Shown: positions 7,097-16,151, counted from the first letter of the stretch. The stretch: DNA of 64,000 bases from Salinibacterium sp. (GCA_019638845.1 JAHBSZ010000001.1:248001-312000), one strand, 5' to 3'. Notes: generated by a model not told the origin, from the sequence alone. Translations and numbers: made by a program.

Positions 7097-8722
7097 CTCG
7101 CGCGCGACATGGCTTCGGGCGTGCTCGACGGCGGCGGGGAGGTCTTCGAAAAGATGATTCTCGTGCCGGAGGGAGGTAATGACTCCCACCCGTGTCGCAA
7201 CCCTGAGGTGGCTGGGGCGAATGCCTTTGATCAACACCGTGATACCGCGACGCTCGAGCGCATGAGTCATCTCGGTCACAACCCGCGCTCCGGTGGCATC
7301 CAACACCTGCAATTGCGACATGCGAAGGATGACCACCGTGACATTGGCCACGCTGGTGACGCGCTCAAGAACCCGATCCGCAGCACCGAAAAAGAGGGCT
7401 CCGTCGAGGCGGAACAGCGCGATGTGGTCATCCCCTGGTTGGGCCGGCCCCGGTAGCTCTTCCCGATGCACTCCGCCCGACTTTGCCAAGGCACGCAGTG
7501 CAAAGAACGCAGCAACCCCGATCCCGATCCCGACCGCGACGATGAGGTCCACCGAGACGGTCACGATGGCGGTGATCACGAACACGGCGGCGTCGGAGCG
7601 GGACGACCCGAGAACCACGCGCATCGTCGAGAGTGACACCATCCGGACCGCGGTGACCATGAGCACACCCGACAGCGCTGCGAGCGGCACCTGCGAGATC
7701 ACTCCCGTCGCGAGATAGACCACCGCGAGGAGCACGAGCGAGTGGATGATCGCCGCGAGCCTTGTCCTGCCTCCCGACCTGAGGTTGACCGCGGTTCGCG
7801 CGATGGCGCCCGTCGCGGGCATCCCGCCGAAGAGACCGGACGCCACTGACGCCAGCCCCTGGCCGACGAGCTCGCGATCTGCGTCATAGGGACCGGTGTC
7901 GGAGATCGACGCCGCAACACGCGCGGATAGCAAGGACTCGATCGCCGCGAGCGCAGCGACCGTCAATGCGGGACCCACGAGTTGTTGGATCACGGTCATA
8001 TCGATTGTCGGCAACTGCGCGGCGGGAAGGGTCGACGGAAGCGTCCCGATGTCGGTCAGGGGCAGCGCACACAACGCTGCCACGACCGAGACGATGATGA
8101 TCGCGATGATGGAAGCAGGGAGCTGCTTGTGGATGCGTGGAATCCCGATCATGAGAGCGGCCACGACGACCACGACGAGCAGGGGCCACACGACGGTGCC
8201 CCACGCGACCTGGTCGAGCGATTGAACCGCCGCGACGAAAGCATTGCTGCTCGAACCCGGGTGCGTACCGAAGGCAGCCGGCACCTGCTGAAGAAAGATC
8301 AGCACAGCTATTCCGAGGGTGAAGCCTTCGATCACCGGCCACGGGATATACGACACCACGCGGCCCAGTTTCGCCGCGCCGGCCAAGAGAACCACCACAC
8401 CGGCCATGATGCTGACAATCGCCACGGCCCCGACCCCGTGAACGGCCACTATCGGTCCCAGCACCACGACCATCGCACCGGTCGGACCGGACACTTGGAT
8501 GTTCGAGCCGCCGAATACTGCGGCAACGAGCCCTGCGACGATAGCGGTAATGAGCCCGGCCTCGGCTCCCGCACCGGAGCTGACTCCGAACGCCAGCGCC
8601 AGGGGAAGGGCCACGATTCCGACGGTCACTCCCGCCAGTAGATCCCCGCGCCACGATTTCTTGAGCAGTCGATAGTCGGCCCGGCGAGGCAGCAACGATC
8701 GCGCATAACGCAACGCTTTCAC
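7070..8722 (-). CDS. SulP/SLC26-family anion permease with STAS domain
   Basis: A 550-residue inner-membrane transporter. Residues about 25-400 contain the many hydrophobic spans of the SulP core, including the early GIVALPLALAFGVSSGAGAE segment and SGPTGAMVVVLGP. Residues about 415-525 form a cytoplasmic STAS domain with the conserved DATG loop. SulP substrates include sulfate and bicarbonate; the substrate here is not determined. The ATG overlaps the stop of the upstream ArsR-family regulator (ATGA), so the two form one operon. It converges on the arsenate reductases; transport of arsenate-related or sulfur oxyanions is possible but unproven. Confidence 0.9.
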   Translation of the reverse strand: MKALRYARSLLPRRADYRLLKKSWRGDLLAGVTVGIVALPLALAFGVSSGAGAEAGLITAIVAGLVAAVFGGSNIQVSGPTGAMVVVLGPIVAVHGVGAVAIVSIMAGVVVLLAGAAKLGRVVSYIPWPVIEGFTLGIAVLIFLQQVPAAFGTHPGSSSNAFVAAVQSLDQVAWGTVVWPLLVVVVVAALMIGIPRIHKQLPASIIAIIIVSVVAALCALPLTDIGTLPSTLPAAQLPTIDMTVIQQLVGPALTVAALAAIESLLSARVAASISDTGPYDADRELVGQGLASVASGLFGGMPATGAIARTAVNLRSGGRTRLAAIIHSLVLLAVVYLATGVISQVPLAALSGVLMVTAVRMVSLSTMRVVLGSSRSDAAVFVITAIVTVSVDLIVAVGIGIGVAAFFALRALAKSGGVHREELPGPAQPGDDHIALFRLDGALFFGAADRVLERVTSVANVTVVILRMSQLQVLDATGARVVTEMTHALERRGITVLIKGIRPSHLRVATRVGVITSLRHENHLFEDLPAAVEHARSHVARELPTDARFG

Positions 8723-9099
8723 GACGTCACTGTCGACTGGAGCTGTTGCTGGGTGGTGTGCAGAATTTCGATGAGGAGAGAGCGGGAGACCACGAGCAGG
8801 TCGGCGACTTGGGGGTAGGCAAGTCGATAAAAGACCTGGCTGCCCCGCCGTTCTGCGACCACGAGATTGTGGCGCCGCAGTACAGCGAGGTGCTGAGACA
8901 AGTGCGACGGTTCCATGCCAGTGTCGACAAGGAGCTCCGCAACGGAGATATCGGGATGCGCGGAGAGCACCTCCAGCACCCGAACCCGAACCGGGTGGGC
9001 CAGGCCCTTGAAGAGGTTGGCCTTGACCTCGTAGAGCGGACGCTGGGTCTCGGTATACGGATCTATCCCGTCTCGATCGCGCTGAGTTTGCGATTTCAT
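8719..9099 (-). CDS. ArsR/SmtB-family regulator of the SulP gene
   Basis: A 126-residue winged-helix repressor: LFKGLAHPVRVRVLEVLS, then the recognition helix EPSHLSQHLAVLRRHNLV and the wing RRGSQVFYRL. The ATG at 9099 is preferred over an in-frame TTG at 9117, because TATGAT lies 6 nt before the ATG and the intervening sequence is part of a palindrome. It lacks the classical CxCxxC arsenic site; Cys is absent altogether, so it probably senses something other than a thiol-bound metal. SulP regulators of this type occur widely in actinobacteria. Translation is coupled to SulP by ATGA. Confidence 0.88.
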   Translation of the reverse strand: MKSQTQRDRDGIDPYTETQRPLYEVKANLFKGLAHPVRVRVLEVLSAHPDISVAELLVDTGMEPSHLSQHLAVLRRHNLVVAERRGSQVFYRLAYPQVADLLVVSRSLLIEILHTTQQQLQSTVTS

Positions 9100-9117
9100 A
9101 TTTTCATCATATCGCAA
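9088..9117. promoter_or_regulatory. Inverted repeat over the start of the SulP-operon ArsR gene
   Basis: TTGCGAT (9088-9094) and ATCGCAA (9111-9117) are perfect 7-bp arms 16 bp apart; the A/T-rich centre carries the start codon (9097-9099) and the -10 hexamer TATGAT (minus strand, 9106-9111). Probable autoregulatory operator, distinct in sequence from the CATAGAC sites. Confidence 0.7.
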
Positions 9118-9145
9118 TGCTCTCGGCAGGAACGACCTGCGCTGC

Positions 9146-9151
9146 TACCGT
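9146..9151 (+). promoter_or_regulatory. -10 box of the PLP-enzyme gene (leaderless type)
   Basis: TACCGT ends 6 nt before the ATG at 9158. Confidence 0.5.
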
Positions 9152-9157
9152 CTGTGC

Positions 9158-10879
9158 ATGGGAGCGGACGAGCACACAGCGGCATGTGTCATCCCGCCCG
9201 CGGACCCGACCCTTGTCGATTCACCACTGCTCACTCGAATTCGCGAGTCAGTGATCGGTGACGATCAGGTGACGCCAGGACCGTTCGGCCCGAGACGAGT
9301 CACCTATGCCGACTACACAGCAAGCGGCCGGTCCCTGACGTTCATCGAGAGTTTCATCCGCGACGAGGTGCTCCCGCGCTACGCGAACACGCACACCGAG
9401 TCGAGCGGCACCGGCCTGCAGACCACTCGGCTCCGCGAGGATGCCCGCGCCACCATCCATCGCTGCGTGCACGGCACCGACGACACCGTCGTGATCTTCA
9501 CCGGAAGCGGTTCGACTGCAGCGATCAACAAGCTCGTCGGGATCATGGGATTGCGCATCCCCGCCGATCTCGACCGCAACTACGGACTCTCGCTGCGGAT
9601 CCCCGAGGCTGAGCGTCCCGTCGTGTTTCTCGGGCCCTACGAACACCACAGCAACGAGCTACCTTGGCGAGAGTCGATCGCTGACGTCATCACGATCCAC
9701 GAGGATGCCGACGGGCATATCGACCTCACCCACCTCGCCGAAGAGCTTATGCGGTATGCGAACCGGCCTCTGAAGATCGGCTCCTTCAGCGCGGCGAGCA
9801 ATGTCACAGGAATCGTCACCGACTGCGAAGCCATCACCCGCGTGCTCCACGAACACGGCGCTCTCGCCTTGTGGGACTTTGGTGCCGCGGCCCCGTACGT
9901 GGACATCGATATGCGACACGGGTACGACGCAGTGTTCGTCTCTCCCCACAAGTTCATCGGTGGCCCGGGCACGCCGGGTCTGCTGATCGTGGACAAGTCA
10001 CTCCTGACAAACTCCGTGCCCGACATGGTGGGCGGCGGCACTGTTGCGTACGTCAACCCGCTTGAGCACCGGTACCTCACTCACCCCGCCCATCGTGAAG
10101 AAGCCGGCACTCCGGCGATCATCGAGTCCATTCGCGCGGGACTTGTGTTTGGGCTCAAAGATGCCGTGGGGGTCGACACGATCCAGGCATTGGAGCACGA
10201 CTTCCTGCGGCGAGCGCTCAGCGCATGGGACGCGCATCCGAACATTCAGATTCTCGGAAACCCGCTCGCTGATCGCCTCTCCATTGTCTCCTTCGTAGTG
10301 AAGCGGCCCGGCGGGCGGTATCTGCACCACAACGTCGTCGTGGCGATTCTCAACGACCTGTTCGGAATCCAATCGAGAGGCGGCTGCTCGTGCGCCGGCC
10401 CGTACGGACATCGCCTGCTCGGCATCGATCTCGACCGGTCGCACGAGTTCGAGCGGGAAATCGCGAGCGGCTGCGAGGGCATCAAACCCGGCTGGGTGCG
10501 GGTGAGTTTCAACTACTTCATCAGCGATGCCGTTTTCCAATACATCGTGAGGGCGGTCACGATGATTGCCGAACACGGCTACAAGCTCGTGCCGCGCTAC
10601 CGGTTCAGTGTGGCGACGGGGCTGTGGCGCCACCACGATGGCCCGGTCGAGCCGCCGTTGCGGCTATCCCAACTCGCATACGACGCCGACGGCCGTCTCA
10701 CCTATCCCCGTCACGACGATACGGCGCCAGAGTCCGCTCTGTCGGACTACCTCGCCCAAGCTGAAGAACTCTTCGCGTCGCTCCCGAAACCCGGCCCTGA
10801 GCATGTTGCCGACCTCGTGACCTCCGACTTCGAACACTTGCGCTGGTTCGATCTGCCCGAGTCGAGCCTCAAGAGCTAG
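9158..10879 (+). CDS. Class V aminotransferase-fold PLP enzyme (cysteine desulfurase-like)
   Basis: A 573-residue PLP enzyme, longer than typical cysteine desulfurases (about 400). Lys265 in SPHKF is the expected Schiff-base lysine; ASNVTGIV and the Asp in WDFGAAAP (about residue 240) fit the cofactor site. A GGCSCAG segment (Cys410 and Cys412) sits where desulfurases carry their mobile-loop Cys, but the CSC arrangement differs. The extra C-terminal 120 residues are uncharacterised. It is divergent from the ArsR-SulP operon, so a sulfur or selenium role is attractive but only inferred. The exact reaction is unknown. Confidence 0.8.
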   Translation: MGADEHTAACVIPPADPTLVDSPLLTRIRESVIGDDQVTPGPFGPRRVTYADYTASGRSLTFIESFIRDEVLPRYANTHTESSGTGLQTTRLREDARATIHRCVHGTDDTVVIFTGSGSTAAINKLVGIMGLRIPADLDRNYGLSLRIPEAERPVVFLGPYEHHSNELPWRESIADVITIHEDADGHIDLTHLAEELMRYANRPLKIGSFSAASNVTGIVTDCEAITRVLHEHGALALWDFGAAAPYVDIDMRHGYDAVFVSPHKFIGGPGTPGLLIVDKSLLTNSVPDMVGGGTVAYVNPLEHRYLTHPAHREEAGTPAIIESIRAGLVFGLKDAVGVDTIQALEHDFLRRALSAWDAHPNIQILGNPLADRLSIVSFVVKRPGGRYLHHNVVVAILNDLFGIQSRGGCSCAGPYGHRLLGIDLDRSHEFEREIASGCEGIKPGWVRVSFNYFISDAVFQYIVRAVTMIAEHGYKLVPRYRFSVATGLWRHHDGPVEPPLRLSQLAYDADGRLTYPRHDDTAPESALSDYLAQAEELFASLPKPGPEHVADLVTSDFEHLRWFDLPESSLKS

Positions 10880-11259
10880 CGCGCGATCTCCCAGATGTGA
10901 CCTGCTGGATCGGCGAACGCCGCGGTTCGGATGCCCCAGGGTCGGTCCATCGGCCCGTTGAGCAGTTCGACCCCGCGAGACACGAACACCTCCGCCGCCG
11001 CATCCACGTCGTCCACCGCGATCGTGAACTGCATGCGCGCCCCGGCGCTCGCGGGCGCGACGGTGGCCGGAGCGATCAGGCCCGGCGCCTCGCTCTCCTG
11101 CAGGAGGTTGATGAGCGTATTTGCAAAACGAAAGACCGCGGAGACGGCATCCTCGTAGTGCACAGGGAGGTCGAATGCGCGCGCGTAGAACTCCTTTGCA
11201 GCGGATAGATCGTCAACGAACAGGGTTATCGCGGTCAGTGCCAATGCAGACGGGGCCAT
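10876..11259 (-). CDS. VOC/glyoxalase-superfamily protein
   Basis: A 127-residue protein with paired beta-alpha-beta-beta-beta modules: ITLFVDDLSAAKEFYARAF at the N-terminus and the PWGIRTAAFADPAGHIWEI ending typical of VOC proteins. Family members are metal-dependent lyases, dioxygenases or drug-binding resistance proteins; the substrate cannot be named. The ATG is at 11259. The stop overlaps the convergent PLP-enzyme gene by 4 bp. It lies immediately downstream of the RamB-like gene on the same strand and could be read from the same transcript. Confidence 0.85.
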   Translation of the reverse strand: MAPSALALTAITLFVDDLSAAKEFYARAFDLPVHYEDAVSAVFRFANTLINLLQESEAPGLIAPATVAPASAGARMQFTIAVDDVDAAAEVFVSRGVELLNGPMDRPWGIRTAAFADPAGHIWEIAR

Positions 11260-11274
11260 ATGCCTGTTCTACAC

Positions 11275-12705
11275 CTACTTGGCGGAGTGCACCTCGAGGA
11301 ACTCGTACAACTCGCGATCGTCGACGCCAGGGAAGGTACCCGACGGCAAGGGGGAGAGGATGTGCGCGTGCAGTTTGGCGCTCGACCACGCCTTGCCCGA
11401 CCAGCGTTCGGTGAGGTCGGGTGCCGGGCGACGACAGCAGTTCTCGTCAGGGCAGGTGGACGAGGTGCGGTTCGTCGTCTCCCTGCCGCGAAACCACTTC
11501 GAGTGGGCGAAGGGCACGCCGATGCTGATGGAGAACTCCTCCGCCGCGGTGGTGCCGGTCTGAGTCGACTCGAAAAAGGTGCCCTCGGGCGTATCGGTGT
11601 ATTGGTAGAACTCGGTGGTGCGATTGGTCCGGGTGAAGGCTGTGCGTGCGCTCCAATGCCTGCACACGAACTGCCCTTCGGTTGAGCCTGTGACATCCAC
11701 GGGAAGACGAAGGTCGTCGTTCTCGTACGCCTTGGAGACGGCGCCGTCATCGCTCACCCGAAGGAAGTGCACTTCAAGATCGAGATGGGTGGTCGCGAGA
11801 TTGGTGAAGCGCAGCGCGGCCGCCTCGTGTGTGACCCCGAAAGCATCCCGGAAGTCTTCGACCGCGATATTGCGATCGGCCTTGGCCTGACGCAGGAACT
11901 CCACGGATTGGCGCTGCGGCATGAGCACCGCCGCTGCGAAGTAGTTGATCTCCAGACGCTGCTTCAGGAAGTCGGCGTACGTGGACGGGGTCGAATGGCC
12001 GAGCACGCGGTGCGCCATCGCCTGCAGTGCCATGCCACGGAGTCCGTGCCCGCCCGGAATCGAGGCTGGCGGCAGGTAGATGCGTCCGTTCTCGAGGTCG
12101 GTCACCGAACGGGCGGAGTGCGGGAGATCGTGCACATGCACGAGTTCGAAACCGAGCTTCTCGGCGAGCCGGCTCACCGAACGATGGGTGAGCGCGCCCG
12201 TCGTGTGCCCGACCTCGGCGAGAAGTCTTTCGGAGACCTCCTCGATCTCGGGCAGGTAGTTGTTGAGGGCCCGCATGTTTTGGCGCAGCTCGGTGTTGGA
12301 CCGTCGAGCCTCCTCGGGAGTGGCAATGGCCTCACGTGCGCGACGAGCAAGTTCGCGGTGCAGCCCCACAATCGCCTCGAGCGTCTCATCGCTCGTTCCC
12401 TTCGACACACGGATGCTCGGTAGTCCCAACGACGCATAGATGCTGCCGTGCTGCGCACGTTCAAGCTCGATCTCGAGGGCTGCCCGTTTGCTCGGCGGTG
12501 ACTCATCGAGCAGGTCGGAAAGCTGTACGCCCACTGCCACAGCGATCGATGAGAGCAAGCTGAGCCGTGGCTCCCGGCGACCGTTCTCCATGAGCGAGAG
12601 TTGGCTGCCCGCGATACCGATCTGTTCGCCGAGCTGATCGAGGGTCAGTCCCTCCCGGGTTCTGAAGTGTCGGATGCGCTGCCCGAGTGTCACAAGATCA
12701 TTCAC
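11275..12705 (-). CDS. RamB-like transcriptional regulator (XRE HTH plus short-chain fatty-acyl regulator domain)
   Basis: About 476 residues. An XRE helix-turn-helix fills about residues 8-62 (LTLDQLGEQIGIAGSQLSLM). A central segment resembles the IrrE/ImmA metallopeptidase-like region (GLRGMALQAMAHRVLGHS), and the Cys-containing C-terminal domain ends with GTFPGVDDRELYEFL. This architecture matches RamB, the corynebacterial regulator of acetate and gluconeogenic carbon metabolism. I chose the GTG at 12705 because TATTGT lies 7 nt upstream; a GTG at 12714 is the alternative. It is divergent from pckG, a plausible target. Confidence 0.85.
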   Translation of the reverse strand: MNDLVTLGQRIRHFRTREGLTLDQLGEQIGIAGSQLSLMENGRREPRLSLLSSIAVAVGVQLSDLLDESPPSKRAALEIELERAQHGSIYASLGLPSIRVSKGTSDETLEAIVGLHRELARRAREAIATPEEARRSNTELRQNMRALNNYLPEIEEVSERLLAEVGHTTGALTHRSVSRLAEKLGFELVHVHDLPHSARSVTDLENGRIYLPPASIPGGHGLRGMALQAMAHRVLGHSTPSTYADFLKQRLEINYFAAAVLMPQRQSVEFLRQAKADRNIAVEDFRDAFGVTHEAAALRFTNLATTHLDLEVHFLRVSDDGAVSKAYENDDLRLPVDVTGSTEGQFVCRHWSARTAFTRTNRTTEFYQYTDTPEGTFFESTQTGTTAAEEFSISIGVPFAHSKWFRGRETTNRTSSTCPDENCCRRPAPDLTERWSGKAWSSAKLHAHILSPLPSGTFPGVDDRELYEFLEVHSAK

Positions 12706-12712
12706 AAACCCC

Positions 12713-12718
12713 ACAATA
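12713..12718 (-). promoter_or_regulatory. -10 box of the RamB-like gene (leaderless type)
   Basis: TATTGT on the minus strand, 7 nt before the GTG at 12705; this supports that start over 12714. Confidence 0.5.
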
Positions 12719-12721
12719 GCT

Positions 12722-12739
12722 AAAGATTCAGCATTCTTT
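12722..12739. promoter_or_regulatory. Imperfect inverted repeat between the RamB-like gene and pckG
   Basis: AAAGATTCAGCATTCTTT has 5-bp arms AAAGA/TCTTT around 8 bp, with two further matching A/T positions. It lies beside the regulator's -10 box and about 80 bp before the pckG start, a suitable place for an operator acting on both genes. The binding protein is unproven. Confidence 0.4.
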
Positions 12740-12818
12740 CATCGTCAAGAGCCACATGACGGTGCAATTCGCAACGGATACTAGAAGAACACCACAATCT
12801 TCAAGAGGAAAGGGCGTC

Positions 12819-14645
12819 ATGAGTATCGCGGAGATCACCCGGACAGATACCCCCGCTCCCGAGGGCACACACCGCTCGGTATTCGAGTGGGTGGACACCA
12901 TTGCAGACCTGACACGTCCCGACCGGATTGTCTGGTGCAACGGGTCGCAGAGCGAGTGGGATGGGCTCGTCAACGACATGGTGAAGGCAGGCACGCTCAC
13001 CAAGCTCAATGCGGAACACCGCCCCTACAGTTTTCTCGCCCGAAGCGACCCGAACGACGTCGCTCGCGTCGAGGCGCGCACTTTCATCTGCTCCGAGAAA
13101 GAGGATGACGCCGGTCCGACCAACCATTGGGTGGCCCCCGACGAGATGCGCGCAACCCTTCACCCGCTGTTCGAGGGCAGCATGCAGGGTCGCACCATGT
13201 ACGTCGTTCCGTTCTCCATGGGGCCGATCGGGTCCCCGTTGGCCAAGATCGGCGTGCAGGTCACAGACTCTGCATACGTAGCCGCCAGCATGGGTGTGAT
13301 GACTCGCATGGGCGCGAAGGCCCTTGCCCGAATCGGCGACAAGACCGAATGGGTTCGCGCGATCCATAGCGTCGGCGCCCCGCTGTCGCCCGGCGAGCGC
13401 GACGTGCCGTGGCCATCGAACGACACGAAGTACATCACCCACTTCCCCGAGACTCGCGAGATCTGGTCATACGGATCGGCATACGGCGGCAACGCCCTGC
13501 TCGCCAAGAAGTCATTCGCCCTGCGCATCGCTTCGGTGATCGCCCGCGACGAGGGCTGGCTCGCCGAGCACATGCTCATCATCAAGGTGACGAACCCGCG
13601 AGGACGCGTGTTCCACGTCGCGGCGGCGTTCCCGAGCGCGTGTGGCAAGACCAACCTCGCCATGCTTCAGTCAACGGTTCCCGGCTGGAAGGTCGAGACC
13701 ATCGGAGACGACATCGCATGGCTCGGTCGCGGCGAGGATGGACGCCTGCGCGCCATCAACCCTGAAGCGGGATTCTTTGGCGTTGCGCCCGGCACCGGGT
13801 GGCAGAGCAACCCCACGGCGATGGAGACCATCTGGGGCAACACCATCTTCACCAATGTCGCACTGCGCGACGACGGAGACGTGTGGTGGGAGGGCATGAG
13901 CGAAAAGGCACCCAGCCACCTCATCGACTGGGAGGGAAACGACTGGACCCCCGCGTCCGGTCGCCCGGCCGCGCATCCGAACTCGAGATTCACCGTGGCG
14001 GCGCGACAGTGCCCCACCATCTCGGATGATTGGGAAGATCCCCAAGGCGTCGTTATCGACGCAATAATCTTCGGCGGTCGCCGCGCGACCAACGTGCCGC
14101 TAGTGGTGGAGGCACGGGATTGGGAGCATGGCGTCTACCTGGGCGCAACTATCTCGTCCGAGCGGACGGCGGCCGCCGAAGGCACTCTAGGCGAACTGCG
14201 GCGTGACCCGTTCGCCATGATGCCGTTCGTCGGATACAACATGGCCGACCATTGGGCTCACTGGCTCAAGGTCGGTGCCGAACTGCGCAAGACCGGCAGC
14301 GTACCCCGCATCTTCCAGGTCAACTGGTTCCGAAAGGGTGCCGACGGCAGCTTCCTCTGGCCCGGATTTGGCGAGAACTCTCGTGTCATCGAGTGGATGC
14401 TCGAGCGCGTGGATGGGCAAGTTCCGGCACAGGAGAGCCCGATCGGCCTGCTGCCCCAGAAAGGGTCGCTCAACGTGGACGGTCTCGACATCTCCGACGA
14501 GGTGCTCACCGAACTCTTCGCGATCGACCCGGAGTCGTGGCGAGCCGAGGCCGACGACACCGAAAAGTTCTTCGCCACCTTCGGTGACCGTCTCCCTACT
14601 CCCGTTGCGAACCAGCTCGCAGTTCTCCGCAAGAACTTGGCTTAA
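12819..14645 (+). CDS. pckG: Phosphoenolpyruvate carboxykinase (GTP)
   Basis: A 608-residue GTP-dependent PEPCK converting oxaloacetate and GTP to PEP, CO2 and GDP; committed step of gluconeogenesis and part of anaplerosis. The kinase-1a P-loop FPSACGKTN carries the family-specific reactive Cys275, and the nucleotide/metal regions [10 protein letters not shown] and [12 protein letters not shown] follow. The ATG at 12819 follows GAGGAAAGG and gives the normal length; the longer upstream frame is less likely. It is divergent from a RamB-like regulator, which suggests carbon-source control. A weak hairpin follows the stop. Confidence 0.96.
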   Translation: MSIAEITRTDTPAPEGTHRSVFEWVDTIADLTRPDRIVWCNGSQSEWDGLVNDMVKAGTLTKLNAEHRPYSFLARSDPNDVARVEARTFICSEKEDDAGPTNHWVAPDEMRATLHPLFEGSMQGRTMYVVPFSMGPIGSPLAKIGVQVTDSAYVAASMGVMTRMGAKALARIGDKTEWVRAIHSVGAPLSPGERDVPWPSNDTKYITHFPETREIWSYGSAYGGNALLAKKSFALRIASVIARDEGWLAEHMLIIKVTNPRGRVFHVAAAFPSACGKTNLAMLQSTVPGWKVETIGDDIAWLGRGEDGRLRAINPEAGFFGVAPGTGWQSNPTAMETIWGNTIFTNVALRDDGDVWWEGMSEKAPSHLIDWEGNDWTPASGRPAAHPNSRFTVAARQCPTISDDWEDPQGVVIDAIIFGGRRATNVPLVVEARDWEHGVYLGATISSERTAAAEGTLGELRRDPFAMMPFVGYNMADHWAHWLKVGAELRKTGSVPRIFQVNWFRKGADGSFLWPGFGENSRVIEWMLERVDGQVPAQESPIGLLPQKGSLNVDGLDISDEVLTELFAIDPESWRAEADDTEKFFATFGDRLPTPVANQLAVLRKNLA

Positions 14646-14674
14646 CCCAACGTTCGAGGGTCGTCGTGCGTCTC

Positions 14675-14699
14675 AGTAGTTGTGGACCCCACTACTTTT
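14675..14699 (+). terminator. Weak hairpin with T-tract downstream of pckG
   Basis: AGTAG...TGG pairs with CCA-CTACT (bulge of 3), followed directly by TTTT. It is the only terminator-like structure between pckG and the ECF sigma gene. Confidence 0.4.
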
Positions 14700-14744
14700 G
14701 AGATGACCGGCGTATTCCACCCGGCGAGGCCCGGGAGGCGCGGC

Positions 14745-15269
14745 GTGGCGAAGTCGGCAAACGAGCCACGATGGGAAGAAGTAGTCGAGCGACTCGTCAG
14801 CGAACGCGGCGAGTCACTCACCCGCTACGCCTACCTCGTGTCGGGGAACAGCGACGACGCATCCGACCTTGTGCAGGATGCACTCGTCAAGACATTCGGC
14901 AGGCTGCGCAACGGGTTCACTATCGCGAGCGCCGAGGCCTACGTGCGGCGTGCGATTCTCAATACGTATCTCGACTCGGGACGCCGAATCAGCCGTTGGC
15001 GAGCGATTGCCCACCTACAGGCCCGGCCAGAGTTCGATGAGTCGAAGGCCACCGAAACCGAAGAGCGCCTCGACCTCCTCAGCCAGTTGGCGAGGCTCAG
15101 CCCGCGTGAGCGGGCGTGCATCGTGTTGCGCTACTACGAAGATCTCAAAGTCGACGACATCGCTGAGTGGCTCGCGATCAGCCCGGGCGCGGTCAAGCGG
15201 TACCTCAGCGACGGCCTCAGCAAAATGGCGATCTCACTCACAAACTCGGGGGAGGCTGACCGTGCCTGA
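14745..15269 (+). CDS. ECF sigma factor (SigE-family type)
   Basis: A 174-residue group 4 sigma factor. Region 2 includes LTRYAYLVSGNSDDASDLVQ and KTFGRLRNGF; region 4 includes LSPRERACIVLRYYEDLKVD and a helix-turn-helix IAEWLAISPGAVKRYLSDGL. The GTG at 14745 is 6 nt after GGGAGG and starts just before the conserved part; an ATG at 14703 is an alternative. The stop lies inside the next gene, an 8-bp overlap, so the two are translationally coupled and probably form a sigma/membrane-regulator pair. The inducing signal is unknown. Confidence 0.88.
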   Translation: MAKSANEPRWEEVVERLVSERGESLTRYAYLVSGNSDDASDLVQDALVKTFGRLRNGFTIASAEAYVRRAILNTYLDSGRRISRWRAIAHLQARPEFDESKATETEERLDLLSQLARLSPRERACIVLRYYEDLKVDDIAEWLAISPGAVKRYLSDGLSKMAISLTNSGEADRA

Positions 15270-16014
15270 CGAGGGAAGTTTGCGCGACGAGCTGCACCGG
15301 GCATCTGCTCCCAACACACTCGACTCCAGACGCATCATCGCCAAGAGCCGTGCTCGACGACTCCCCCGGCAGATCGCCGCGGGAACGTTGGGTGCGCTCG
15401 CACTCGCGGGGATCACCGTGCTCGCCGTACAGGTAACCCAGCTCGGCGACCCTGCAACCACTACCGCGGGTGCAGCCTTTGACGAGAGTGCGCCAGCCAC
15501 CAGCGAATTCAGCGGGGTCAAACGTGCGCCCGCCGACCGGATCAACCTGTGCGAGGCGCAACTCGCCGACGTAGCTCAGAGCCACTACGGATTAGAGCTG
15601 TCCGTCACATTCCCGGAGACCGTTCCGGCGGGCTCGAACCCCATCTCGGGAACTGTCCGTCTGACCAACACCTCCGATCGGGAGGTAGTCGGATCCACTC
15701 CCGCGAGCCCAGCTCTCACGCTCTCGCAGCAGGGCATCGTGGTCTGGCACACGAACGGTGCCACCGAGGTGGCCATGGTTTCCGTCGACCTCGCGCCCGG
15801 GGCATCCGTCGAGTATTCGGCTTCGTTCTCTCCCGTGCGCTGCGGAGTTGACGATGACCTCACGGGGGCATTTGGCCCAGACCTACCCGCCTTGGAGGCT
15901 GGCACGTACCAGCTCTCGGCGCTGATGGATTTCACCGCGGACCCCTCGATGGGCCAGAAGACAGCCGAACTCGACCTCGTCAGCGGTCCGCTCGCGACGA
16001 TCCAGATCGGTTAA
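15262..16014 (+). CDS. Single-pass membrane protein coupled to the ECF sigma factor (putative anti-sigma)
   Basis: 250 residues from a GTG preceded by GGGGGAGG. The N-terminal 36 residues are cytoplasmic and basic (SLRDELHRASAP; RIIAKSRARRLPRQ), one membrane helix spans about 38-57, and an extracytoplasmic beta-rich domain follows with two Cys that could form a disulfide and motifs such as NPISGTVRLTNTS. No HxxxCxxC zinc anti-sigma motif is present, so an anti-sigma role rests on the 8-bp overlap with the sigma gene and on topology. The domain could instead be an envelope sensor. A strong terminator follows. Confidence 0.65.
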   Translation: MPDEGSLRDELHRASAPNTLDSRRIIAKSRARRLPRQIAAGTLGALALAGITVLAVQVTQLGDPATTTAGAAFDESAPATSEFSGVKRAPADRINLCEAQLADVAQSHYGLELSVTFPETVPAGSNPISGTVRLTNTSDREVVGSTPASPALTLSQQGIVVWHTNGATEVAMVSVDLAPGASVEYSASFSPVRCGVDDDLTGAFGPDLPALEAGTYQLSALMDFTADPSMGQKTAELDLVSGPLATIQIG

Positions 16015-16056
16015 AACGGATTCGCCGCCACACCATTGTGACGGCGAATCCGTTTT
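16013..16056 (+). terminator. Strong intrinsic terminator after the ECF sigma operon
   Basis: AAAACGGATTCGCCG (16013-16027) pairs perfectly with CGGCGAATCCGTTTT (16042-16056). The loop itself can close further as CACA/TGTG around CCAT. The left arm overlaps the TAA stop; the T-tract ends the right arm. Confidence 0.92.
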
Positions 16057-16151
16057 ACCGTGCCCGAGCCTAACCCACCCGAAGAGGGGTCGTCGACACG
16101 GCACCCTTGGGCACTGTGCCACCGCCCACTGGCGCGAACACTGCCTGTCGC

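Noticed and set aside
9100-9117. TTG start at 9117 for the second ArsR gene
   Set aside because: The extra six codons lie in the palindrome and -10 box; the ATG at 9099 fits the leaderless pattern.
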